Below, piece after piece: positions 44,491 to 51,167 of a DNA stretch of 51,167 nt; position 1 is the first letter of the stretch, and every line of letters begins with the position of its first letter. The DNA is from Eubacterium sp. (lineage in GTDB: Bacteria; Bacillota; Clostridia; Lachnospirales; Lachnospiraceae): assembly GCA_022764165.1 (NCBI GenBank), contig JALERM010000168.1, positions 1-51,167 of the forward strand, in the 5' to 3' direction. The notes below the pieces were generated by a model. The model was not told the DNA's origin and did not search any database. It was given only the letters and a program-made list of their open reading frames with translations. A program made the translations under genes and the position numbers.

Positions 44491-45572
44491 AAATATATAC
44501 AAAGACTGGTGACGCAGGCATGACCAGCCTGGTTCACACAAAAAATATAGCAAAGTCCGATGATAGGGTGGATGTGATGGGGACAATCGATGAGCTGACC
44601 AGTCACATCGGACTGACAAAGACAAAAATTAAAGATCAGCAGATTATCCATTTTCTGGAAGAGATTCAGCAGATGCTGATGACGATCATGGCAGGCATTG
44701 CGGACTCCTATAACATGAAGTATAAGCTGAAAGAAGAGGACACAGCAAAGCTGGAGCATGAAATCGATCGTCTGGAAGGTCTGTATGAACGGCCGGCTCA
44801 TTTTATCCTGCCGGGAGAGAACCCCATATCCGCACAGCTGGATGTAACGAGAACTGTTGCACGCAGGGCAGAACGATGCCTTTCTCAGGTCAGCATTAAG
44901 TTTGGTGCTGATTCCGGTGCAAGGCGTTATATGAACCGTCTGGCAGATTATCTGTATGTGCTGGCACGGTATTATGATGCTATGGCAGATGGCGGCAGTG
45001 TAAGTCGTAAAGAATCTTCGGATGCAGGTAGTCCGGCATCTGGTTCAGTGGCAGCAGAAAGTTCGGCGACAGCAGGAGGACAGGTTAAGGGAGGAAATGC
45101 AATGGCAGAAAATCTTACACAGGAAGCCCTGATTCAGCAGGTGATGATGCGTATGGGACAGGGTAAGATTACTCTGGAGGCTTCCAAGAAACTCATCCAG
45201 AAAATTGAGGAAGAGGCAGCCCGCAGAGGAAAGAAAGCGGTCATCGCCGTATGTGGTCCTGATGGAAACCCCATTGCAGTGCACGTCATGGATGGAGCAT
45301 TTCTGGTAAGTTTTGATGTGGCAGTACGAAAAGCCTACACGTCTGTGGCTGTAAAAATGTCCACCATGGAATTGTCGAAACTGGCTCAACCGGGACAGAC
45401 TTTTTATGGTCTGGAATCCCTGGATGGCGGTAAAATCGTAATCTTCGGAGGCGGTGTACCGCTGATGGTCAATGGAAATATCATCGGCGGTCTTGGAGTA
45501 TCCGGCGGAACCGGAGAAGAAGACCACAGTTTGGCTGAGTATGGATTGTCTGTACTGCAGGAAGTGCTGTAA
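44487..45572 (+). CDS. pduO: PduO: cobalamin adenosyltransferase fused to GlcG/HbpS-like domain, with internal start
   Basis: 361 aa. Residues 1-172 are a PduO-type adenosyltransferase (YTKTGDAGMTSLVHTKN, DDRVDVMGTIDELTSHIG, ARRYMNRLADYLYVLARYYD), which makes adenosylcobalamin for the dehydratase. A Ser/Ala/Gly linker spans about 173-205. Residues 206-361 are the PduOC/GlcG-like domain (heme or corrinoid binding in relatives). An in-frame ATG at 45102 with AAGGGAGG (45087-45094) 7 nt upstream would give a stand-alone 156-aa C-terminal protein that begins with an encapsulation-like helix (AENLTQEALIQQVMMRM). It may be a fusion of formerly separate genes or a dual-product gene. Confidence 0.9.
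   Translation: MKIYTKTGDAGMTSLVHTKNIAKSDDRVDVMGTIDELTSHIGLTKTKIKDQQIIHFLEEIQQMLMTIMAGIADSYNMKYKLKEEDTAKLEHEIDRLEGLYERPAHFILPGENPISAQLDVTRTVARRAERCLSQVSIKFGADSGARRYMNRLADYLYVLARYYDAMADGGSVSRKESSDAGSPASGSVAAESSATAGGQVKGGNAMAENLTQEALIQQVMMRMGQGKITLEASKKLIQKIEEEAARRGKKAVIAVCGPDGNPIAVHVMDGAFLVSFDVAVRKAYTSVAVKMSTMELSKLAQPGQTFYGLESLDGGKIVIFGGGVPLMVNGNIIGGLGVSGGTGEEDHSLAEYGLSVLQEVL
45087..45104 (+). promoter_or_regulatory. Internal ribosome binding site and start codon within pduO
   Basis: AAGGGAGG (45087-45094), a 7-nt spacer and ATG 45102, which is 205 codons in frame from the 44487 start. It sits exactly in the linker between the two domains. Confidence 0.7.
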
Positions 45573-45604
45573 ACGGAATGAGTCTATATTGAAATGGAAA
45601 AATA

Positions 45605-45650
45605 AACGCCCGGGTTCGGAAACTGATATGTTTCCGGATCCGAGCGTTTT
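45605..45650. terminator. Bidirectional terminator between pduO and the lipoprotein gene
   Basis: Imperfect stem AACGC...CGGAAAC with GTTTCCGG...GCGTT around a 6-nt loop, with T/A-rich flanks, between convergent genes. Confidence 0.75.
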
Positions 45651-45681
45651 GGTTTCGCCCAACCCAGTTACTAATTACCAC

Positions 45682-47262
45682 TCACCCCGCAAATATCATA
45701 TCATCAAAGTATTCCTCTGCCTCTTCTCCCTGTATCATCTGTGGCCAGCCATTATGTTCTACTTCAATGGTCCGGGTACTGCCGTCTTCCAGTTCCACTT
45801 CCACCCAGGTCTTTCCATCCGTTCGGAGCAGGCGGCATTTGCTTCCGGCGGTGATTTTACCGTCTTTCAGTTTCAGATCTTTTTTTGCAGTGAGAGTAAT
45901 GCCATTAACGATATCATAGGCATCCTGCTGAACTTCCGGCATTCCATTATCGCCCAGCGAATAGGAACGAATGCCGCTGTAAGTGCTGAGAAGATCCAGC
46001 CGTGTTTCAATGACAAATGATTCCGGATCACAGAAGATACCATTGTGTAACCCTCCTTCAATAGTATCCACATAGACAGGAGAGGTTCCGTTCAGGTCCA
46101 CCACGCTGATAGAGTGGTAATCGTTATCATGTAAGGTATCCAGGTAAAGATAATTCCGATTATCTTCTGTATGAACCAGATATGGCAGAATATCATAAGA
46201 CCAGGATTCAAAGGTAGTAGAGGTATCATTTACACGCACATCGATGGTTTCAATCATATCATATTCAGTGATATCCCCGTGGACAATCAGGGAGTCTGTT
46301 GTCCCGTCACCATTAATATCCGCATAAAATGGAATCTCTGTTGGAATCCGGTATGCATAACGGTCAGGAAGCTGCTGATATTTCTCTTTCAAAATACCGC
46401 CATCTGTATCTTGAAGGAAAATGGTAAGTTCGCCTTCCGTTTCTTTGGCAATGGAGCCTGCCTCAAAAGAAAACACCAGGTATTGGTACCCCAGATTCCA
46501 TGCGGCATCATCTTCCAGAATATCCTGCAATTTATGGGAAAGGTTGTCTTTTAGGGAACCGGAAGGTACCTGTTTGCAAATGGCTTCTTCCAGAGCGGAA
46601 GAAAGGCTATCCATATTCTGTACCACATCATTCAGATGAAGAATTTTCCCAGTGACAGGATCAATGTTCAGTTCTTTGCAGTCGTCTTCATTTTCCTGGC
46701 ATCCATAAAGAGATTCATGACATAGAATACTGACAATGGTTGTGTCTGAACGATATACCTCATGCTGAATGTAAATGCCGGAATAATAAGAGCAATTACC
46801 GGAAGATGAATGTTCGTGACAATCCTCATAACAGTCGTCCAGAGTATCCTGTACCGAATCCCTGATATCCATATTATAATCAGTTAATGCATCCTGAAGT
46901 TTGGGGTATAAGGAATCTCCGGTTTGAATGGTACTGTAATATCCACTGCAGAAAACCTCCTTTTCGTCCCCTTTTGTTATGGATTCATGAGAGAGAAGAA
47001 GAGAAATTGACTGCGGTTGAAGTTGGGATTCTGAATCAGTCAGGCCATCAGCTGAAGGATTCTGTGCCGGAGATGGTTCCTGCTGGTCGGAAACATCGTC
47101 AGCGGCTGTATCAGAAGATGGCGGAGTGGTCGGATTTTCTTCAGCATTGGCAGAATTCTGGGACTGAGGTTGGTTTGAGTTATCCTCTTTTTTCTGACTA
47201 CATGAGGTCAGGAGTAGAGGAAGAATTAACAGGAAACATAAAGAATAAAACATTTTTTTCAC
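45682..47262 (-). CDS. Secreted lipoprotein with RsiV-like (DUF3298-like) region
   Basis: 526 aa from a GTG at 47262, 9 nt after AAGGAGG on the minus strand; ATG 47268 is only 3 nt from it. Signal peptide MKKMFYSLCFLLILPLLLTSC ends at the lipobox (LTSC; quoted peptide given only for orientation as MKKMFYSL to LTSC). A Ser/Pro/Gln/Asp-rich tether of about 60 residues follows. The middle (about 90-270) resembles the DUF3298/RsiV extracellular domain. The C-terminal part contains a DINGDGTTDS calcium-loop-like repeat as in FG-GAP/VCBS proteins. Its role is unknown. It lies 26 bp downstream of the AraC-family gene on the same strand. Confidence 0.7.
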   Translation of the reverse strand: MKKMFYSLCFLLILPLLLTSCSQKKEDNSNQPQSQNSANAEENPTTPPSSDTAADDVSDQQEPSPAQNPSADGLTDSESQLQPQSISLLLSHESITKGDEKEVFCSGYYSTIQTGDSLYPKLQDALTDYNMDIRDSVQDTLDDCYEDCHEHSSSGNCSYYSGIYIQHEVYRSDTTIVSILCHESLYGCQENEDDCKELNIDPVTGKILHLNDVVQNMDSLSSALEEAICKQVPSGSLKDNLSHKLQDILEDDAAWNLGYQYLVFSFEAGSIAKETEGELTIFLQDTDGGILKEKYQQLPDRYAYRIPTEIPFYADINGDGTTDSLIVHGDITEYDMIETIDVRVNDTSTTFESWSYDILPYLVHTEDNRNYLYLDTLHDNDYHSISVVDLNGTSPVYVDTIEGGLHNGIFCDPESFVIETRLDLLSTYSGIRSYSLGDNGMPEVQQDAYDIVNGITLTAKKDLKLKDGKITAGSKCRLLRTDGKTWVEVELEDGSTRTIEVEHNGWPQMIQGEEAEEYFDDMIFAG

Positions 47263-47288
47263 AGGCATCGGCCTCCTTTCATGTGGCA

Positions 47289-48137
47289 CTACCGGTTCTT
47301 GGAATGACCGGGGGTGCAGCCTTTATATTTTTTATATGTCTTAATAAAATAACTGAGATCATTAAATCCACAGTTATAAGCGACCTCTGTGACCGAGGCA
47401 TCGGTGGTGGCAAGCTGATAGCTGGCATGCTCAATCCTCTGATAATTGAGATAATCGATGGGGGTCCGGTGTGTCATATTCGAAAAGAAACGGCAGAAAT
47501 ACTTTGGTGACATGTGAACCGAAGCAGATAGCTGTTCCAGTGTCAGCGGTGACGAATAGTTGGCCTCCATATAATCCAGTACTTTTTTCAACTGCATGAT
47601 TTTCTTATAGTCCCTTCGATTTTGCAGTGCATTGGAAAAGTACAGATGATTTGCAAAAACGATTCCAAAAAAGTGATACAATTCTCCAAATACAATCAAC
47701 TCATATCCCGTATTATGCTTTTCCATAGCATCAAAAATCTGCCAGATAATCTGATGAACCTCTGTATGTTCTGGTGTGAAGTGATGGAAAATAAAGGCAG
47801 AGTGATCAACAATCTGCTGTATGTAGGTTTCACATCGGGGATTATGTTTCAAAAAGGCATTTATATCAAAAACAATACATTGATAAATGCAGTCCTGGGG
47901 TTCCCCGGAATGAAGAATCCCACTGTTGACAAATACAATATCTCCCTGATTTGCTGTAAACTCTTTCTCATCCATGGTCACATGAAGTGAGCCTTCCAGA
48001 ATACGAATAATTTCATATTCCACATGCCAGTGATAGGACATAATGTAACGGGGATGAGTACTGGTTACATGGTAGAAGGCAAAGGGAAAATCAAAAGTTC
48101 CCCGCTGTTGTGTCTCAGTAATGTTGTAATATTGCAT
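47289..48137 (-). CDS. AraC-family transcriptional regulator
   Basis: 282 aa on the minus strand from ATG 48137, which follows GGGGGA by 7 nt; the longer frame from 48179 lacks a ribosome site. The N-terminal cupin has FYHVTSTHPRYIMSYHWHVEYEII and GDIVFVNSGILH, a sugar-sensing jelly roll. The C-terminal double HTH starts with VLDYMEANYSSPLTLEQLSA and contains HMSPKYFCRFFSN and VAYNCGFNDLSYFIKTYKK. It is divergent from fucI, whose promoter has a good -10 but a poor -35, so it is the likely activator of fucI (inference). Confidence 0.9.
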   Translation of the reverse strand: MQYYNITETQQRGTFDFPFAFYHVTSTHPRYIMSYHWHVEYEIIRILEGSLHVTMDEKEFTANQGDIVFVNSGILHSGEPQDCIYQCIVFDINAFLKHNPRCETYIQQIVDHSAFIFHHFTPEHTEVHQIIWQIFDAMEKHNTGYELIVFGELYHFFGIVFANHLYFSNALQNRRDYKKIMQLKKVLDYMEANYSSPLTLEQLSASVHMSPKYFCRFFSNMTHRTPIDYLNYQRIEHASYQLATTDASVTEVAYNCGFNDLSYFIKTYKKYKGCTPGHSKNR

Positions 48138-48241
48138 AAAAATCCCCCTGACATATTGGAATAATTGACGAAAAAACAAAAAAGGTGAATATTATTATAT
48201 TTTTTGCTATTATAACACGAGATTAAGGGTAAAAACAATAG

Positions 48242-48247
48242 TATAAT
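48242..48247 (+). promoter_or_regulatory. -10 box of fucI; -35 weak
   Basis: TATAAT at 48242-48247 with GAGATT at the -35 position. The absence of a consensus -35 fits dependence on an activator such as the divergently encoded AraC-type protein. Confidence 0.45.
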
Positions 48248-48279
48248 GTCCTTAGATAGCAGGGGGGAACTGCTAAAAC

Positions 48280-48306
48280 GTTACTGCTCACTCCGTGAAT
48301 AGTAAC
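48280..48306. repeat. Dispersed palindromic repeat, copy 3 (fucI leader)
   Basis: 27-nt palindrome with left arm GTTACTGCTCAC, centre TCC and right arm GTGAATAGTAAC. It lies in the fucI 5' leader, 38 bp before the start codon. It is related to the copies at 15692 and 27397. Confidence 0.7.
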
Positions 48307-48343
48307 AATAAAATATATTTTATTTTAGGAGGTATTAGGAATA

Positions 48344-50149
48344 ATGGCAGAAAGCAGATTAATTGGCGATTACCCGGTAATTGGTATCAGACCTACGATT
48401 GACGGTCGCCGCGGAGTTTTAAAAGTACGTGAGTCTCTGGAAGAGCAGACCATGAATATGGCAAAATCCGCAGCAAAACTGTTTACAGACAATCTGAGAT
48501 ACAGCAACGGTGAACCGGTAAAAGTTGTAATCGCTGACACAACCATCGGACGTGTTGCAGAAGCTGCTGCATGTGCAGACAAATTCAAAAAAGCAGGCGT
48601 TGATATCACACTGACTGTTACACCATGCTGGTGCTACGGTGCAGAAACCATGGATATGGACCCGAACACCATCAAAGCAGTATGGGGATTCAATGGTACA
48701 GAAAGACCAGGAGCTGTTTATCTGGCATCTGTTCTGGCAACACATGCTCAGAAAGGTCTTCCGGCATTCGGTATTTACGGAACAGACGTACAGGATGCTG
48801 ATGACACTTCTATTCCGGCAGACGTAGAAGAAAAACTGCTGAGATTCGGACGTGCAGCCGTTGCCTGTGCAACTATGAGAGGAAAATCCTATCTGCAGAT
48901 TGGTTCTATCTGTATGGGTATCGGCGGATCTATCATCAGCCCGGAATTCTTTGAAGAATATCTTGGCATGCGTGTAGAGTCTGTTGATGAGGTAGAAATT
49001 ATCCGTCGTATGACAGAAGGAATCTATGATCATGCGGAATATGAAAAAGCTCTTGCATGGACCAAAGAAAAATGTATTGAAAGTTTTGATAAGAATCCGG
49101 AAGAACTGCAGAGAACCCGTGAACAGAAAGACGGTGACTGGGAATTCGTTGTTAAGATGATGTGTATCATCAAAGACCTGATGAACGGCAACAAGAATCT
49201 GCCGGAAGGCTGTGAAGAAGAGATGGTAGGACACAATGCCATCGCAGCCGGATTCCAGGGCCAGAGACAGTGGACAGACTTCTATCCAAACTGTGACTTC
49301 CCGGAAGCTATGCTGAACACTTCTTTCGACTGGAACGGAGCAAGAGAGCCGTACGTTCTGGCAACAGAGAACGACGTTCTGAATGGTATGGGTATGCTGT
49401 TCATGAAACTGCTGACCAACCGTGCACAGATGTTCGCAGATGTTCGTACATACTGGAGCCCGGAAGCAGTTAAGAAAGCTACCGGATATGAGTTGGAAGG
49501 TGTTGCAAAAGAGGCAGGCGGATTTATCCATCTGATCAACTCCGGTGCATGCTGTCTGGATGCTAACGGCGAAGCAAAAGACGCTGACGGCAACGCAGTT
49601 ATGAAACCGTGGTATGAAGTAACACAGGAAGATCAGGATGCTATCATGGCAAACACAACCTGGAACTACGCTGACCTTGGATACTTCCGCGGCGGTGGAT
49701 ATTCTTCCAGATTTGAGACAAAAGCACAGATGCCTGCAACCATGATTCGTCTGAATCTGGTGAAAGGACTGGGACCGGTTCTGCAGATCGCAGAAGGCTG
49801 GACAGTGGCTCTGCCGGCAGAAGTATCTGACAAACTGTGGAAACGTACTGACTATACATGGCCATGTACATGGTTCGCTCCAAGATGTGACGGAAAAGAA
49901 GGACCGTTCAAGACAGCTTACGATGTAATGAACAACTGGGGAGCTAACCACGGAGCAATCTCCTATGGACATATCGGTGCTGACCTGATCACCATGTGCT
50001 CTATGCTGAGAATCCCGGTTTGCATGCACAACGTTCCGGAAGACAAGATCTTCAGACCATCCGCATGGAACGCATTCGGAATGGACAAAGAAGGCGCTGA
50101 CTACAGAGCATGCAAAAACTATGGACCACAGTTCAAACATGTAAGATAA
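48344..50149 (+). CDS. fucI: L-fucose isomerase
   Basis: 601 aa, with GGAGG upstream. It aligns throughout with Fuc[15 protein letters not shown]-like [20 protein letters not shown] at the N-terminus, [43 protein letters not shown], and the C-terminal [20 protein letters not shown]. Glu and Asp Mn(II) ligands fall in these blocks. It converts L-fucose to L-fuculose (D-arabinose in some). It probably feeds the microcompartment aldolase through a fuculokinase that is not in the window. Codon usage is highly biased, suggesting strong expression. Confidence 0.97.
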   Translation: MAESRLIGDYPVIGIRPTIDGRRGVLKVRESLEEQTMNMAKSAAKLFTDNLRYSNGEPVKVVIADTTIGRVAEAAACADKFKKAGVDITLTVTPCWCYGAETMDMDPNTIKAVWGFNGTERPGAVYLASVLATHAQKGLPAFGIYGTDVQDADDTSIPADVEEKLLRFGRAAVACATMRGKSYLQIGSICMGIGGSIISPEFFEEYLGMRVESVDEVEIIRRMTEGIYDHAEYEKALAWTKEKCIESFDKNPEELQRTREQKDGDWEFVVKMMCIIKDLMNGNKNLPEGCEEEMVGHNAIAAGFQGQRQWTDFYPNCDFPEAMLNTSFDWNGAREPYVLATENDVLNGMGMLFMKLLTNRAQMFADVRTYWSPEAVKKATGYELEGVAKEAGGFIHLINSGACCLDANGEAKDADGNAVMKPWYEVTQEDQDAIMANTTWNYADLGYFRGGGYSSRFETKAQMPATMIRLNLVKGLGPVLQIAEGWTVALPAEVSDKLWKRTDYTWPCTWFAPRCDGKEGPFKTAYDVMNNWGANHGAISYGHIGADLITMCSMLRIPVCMHNVPEDKIFRPSAWNAFGMDKEGADYRACKNYGPQFKHVR

Positions 50150-50166
50150 TGCGTAAATAATAGAAG

Positions 50167-50200
50167 CGGCGGTGAAACTCAGACGAGTTCACCGCCGTTT
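50167..50200 (+). terminator. Terminator after fucI
   Basis: CGGCGGTGAAACTC (50167-50180) pairs with GAGTTCACCGCCG (50185-50197), one bulged A, 4-nt loop, then TTTT. Confidence 0.9.
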
Positions 50201-50327
50201 TCCATAAAATGACATGTTTTCAGTAAAAGAGCAATATAGAAATGTGTTATTGTTCAGCCCACCACTCTTTTGAATTCCAATGTAACTGTCCACGGCATGC
50301 TGGAAATTCATTATATATGGCAATGAG

Positions 50328-50655
50328 CCTATCAAAATGCACTTAGGTAGGCCAAAGATTAAAGAAACAGATATTATATCCTACCAAATAAGAAGAAATG
50401 TAGGCTGAGAATCCCAGAAATAACCTACTGATCCTACCAAAATTAGAAAAATGTAGGCTACAAATTCCAGAAACAAATGATATAGCCTATAAAAATCAGA
50501 AAAAGATAGGCTGGAAATCATAACAACAACCATTGAAGCCTATCGAAAACGAAAAATGGTAGGAAGAAAATCCGAAAACTAATCAATGAAGCCTACCAAA
50601 AGACAAAATAAGCAGGACAAAAGCCACAGCAACAACCATCTGAGCCTACTAGGAA
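50328..50655. repeat. Degenerate tandem array, 53-bp period, one small hairpin per unit
   Basis: Units start with CCTA at 50328, 50380, 50433, 50486, 50539, 50592 and 50645 (periods 52, 53, 53, 53, 53, 53). Six units have CCTAC or CCTAT, a 14-15 nt A-rich loop, and GTAGG or ATAGG. The third full unit (50486) changes both arms (CCTAT with ATAGG), preserving pairing. The rest of each unit is more weakly conserved (AAATCC, AAACAA, AAG before the next unit). It encodes no protein and is not a CRISPR array, because the repeats are too divergent. Confidence 0.8.
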
Positions 50656-50721
50656 CAGTACGACATGGGATAATGGCTGTCTGAAATGTAACTGTTTTTA
50701 CAAGAAAACATATAATTCATA

Positions 50722-50750
50722 TTGACAAAGTAGGAATTAAATTATATCAT
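50722..50750 (+). promoter_or_regulatory. Consensus promoter with no downstream gene
   Basis: TTGACA (50722-50727), a 17-bp spacer and TATCAT (50745-50750). No credible coding frame follows up to the window end. Confidence 0.65.
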
Positions 50751-50783
50751 ATATATTCTAAGAAGAGAGGTAGGACAAATTAA

Positions 50784-51162
50784 TCTTGGTGGGAGTCCAA
50801 CCTCCTTCCAAGATAAAGTCTCCGGCGGATTGCAGAGGTGCACAGATGTATTATGTCATGCAAAGCATGACGCACACCTCGCAGCAAGTACGCCGAGGCG
50901 TACTTGAAATCAGGTATTATTTGTCTTATAGGAAGGTTTTTCGACTTTCCTATAAGACAAAAGCTCTCCGGGGGGATGTATAAGATGCCTTTGATGTGAG
51001 AACGGAAAAAATAGAAAAAAATAAGAAAAGCAATTTGGTGATATGTCAAGAGAAAAATAAAAAAGATTTTCTGAAAAAAGGGTAACCTTAATAGACCTAC
51101 GGTCTAAAAAGAACGTAAGTTCGATATGCGGTATGGATTACCTACTCTTTTCCGGAGAGTAG
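50784..51162 (+). ncRNA. Candidate large structured noncoding RNA (or end of a mobile element), continuing past the window
   Basis: Successive stems: TCTTGG/CCAAGA with inner GGAG/CTCC (50784-50813); GAGGTG/CACCTC (50835-50880) enclosing GTCATGC/GCATGAC; CAAGTACGCC/GGCGTACTTG (50885-50906); a 14-bp stem TTGTCTTATAGGAA/TTCCTATAAGACAA (50921-50960); and a closing helix GGTAA/TTACC (51081-51142) that encloses TAGACC/GGTCTA and GAAC/GTTC, then CTACTCT/AGAGTAG (51142-51162). A consensus promoter lies upstream. I do not recognise the family. Possible identities are a structured RNA or the noncoding end of an insertion sequence or intron. Confidence 0.45.
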
Positions 51163-51167
51163 AGTTG

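Noticed and set aside
39525-45572. Cobalamin riboswitch for the B12-dependent genes
   Set aside because: I looked for a B12-box-like leader upstream of pduQ, pduC and pduO and saw only short intergenic gaps without one.
48419-50140. 573-aa open frame antisense to fucI
   Set aside because: It mirrors the strongly biased codon use of fucI, has no ribosome site and resembles no family.
50328-50655. CRISPR array
   Set aside because: Repeats are strongly diverged, unit content is A-rich throughout, and there are no cas genes.
50786-50983. 65-aa plus-strand frame near the window end (and an 89-aa antisense one)
   Set aside because: It runs straight through several perfect hairpins and matches no protein family I know; RNA or mobile-element end is the better reading.

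Overview
This window looks like a chromosomal piece of a gut Lachnospiraceae bacterium (Firmicutes, Clostridia), most likely Blautia or a close relative. The evidence is moderate GC, AGGAGG-type ribosome binding sites, TTGACA/TATAAT promoters, and Clostridia-typical gene families: a Liv ABC transporter, FeoA/FeoB, a CoaBC-ECF-CoaX cluster, a GntR-LacI type AraR, and a fucose/propanediol bacterial microcompartment (BMC). No phage, plasmid or complete insertion sequence was seen. The genus is an inference.

Layout. 64-4390 is a tight cluster of an HTH/WCX regulator, a leucine-rich-repeat protein, a VWA protein with a zincin-like motif and a MoxR-type AAA+ ATPase. 4399-9269 encodes a full branched-chain amino-acid ABC transporter (binding lipoprotein, two permeases, two ATPases), followed by a cytidylate-kinase-like protein. 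10038-10187 holds tRNA-Val(CAC) and tRNA-Gly(CCC). 10292-10831 is a RelB antitoxin with an internally deleted RelE toxin. Then come a DUF6512 membrane protein (minus), a GT2 glycosyltransferase with a DUF2298 (YYY) membrane protein, CoaBC, an ECF S component, CoaX, FeoA, FeoB, a Cys/Met-metabolism PLP enzyme and an M24 peptidase. 22221-27396 is an arabinose locus (araR, araA, araB, araD). 27533-28957 is an LCP-family protein, followed by a broken PHP-domain gene on the minus strand.

29341-45572 is the centrepiece, a BMC locus of about 16 kb. It starts with an encapsulated class II aldolase, a CoA-acylating aldehyde dehydrogenase, a zinc alcohol dehydrogenase, four BMC-H genes, PduL, a vertex protein, PduS and PduT. 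A DeoR regulator follows, then PduQ and a B12-dependent diol dehydratase module (pduCDE, pduGH, pduO). The first half has the gene order I recall for glycyl-radical fucose/rhamnose BMCs (Clostridium phytofermentans type), whereas the signature dehydratase is the cobalamin-dependent PDU enzyme. The proposed flow is fuculose-1-phosphate or rhamnulose-1-phosphate to DHAP plus lactaldehyde, then 1,2-propanediol, propanal, and finally propanol plus propionyl-phosphate, with the steps from lactaldehyde onward inside the shell. Two genes in this locus carry strong in-frame internal start sites that predict paired long and short products.

45605-50197 holds a lipoprotein and an AraC regulator on the minus strand and fucI on the plus strand. 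After fucI no protein gene is evident. That last kilobase contains a degenerate tandem array of small hairpins with a strict 53-bp period (50328-50655) and then a consensus promoter leading into a densely structured, apparently noncoding region that runs off the window end. A 27-28 bp palindromic repeat occurs three times in the window.
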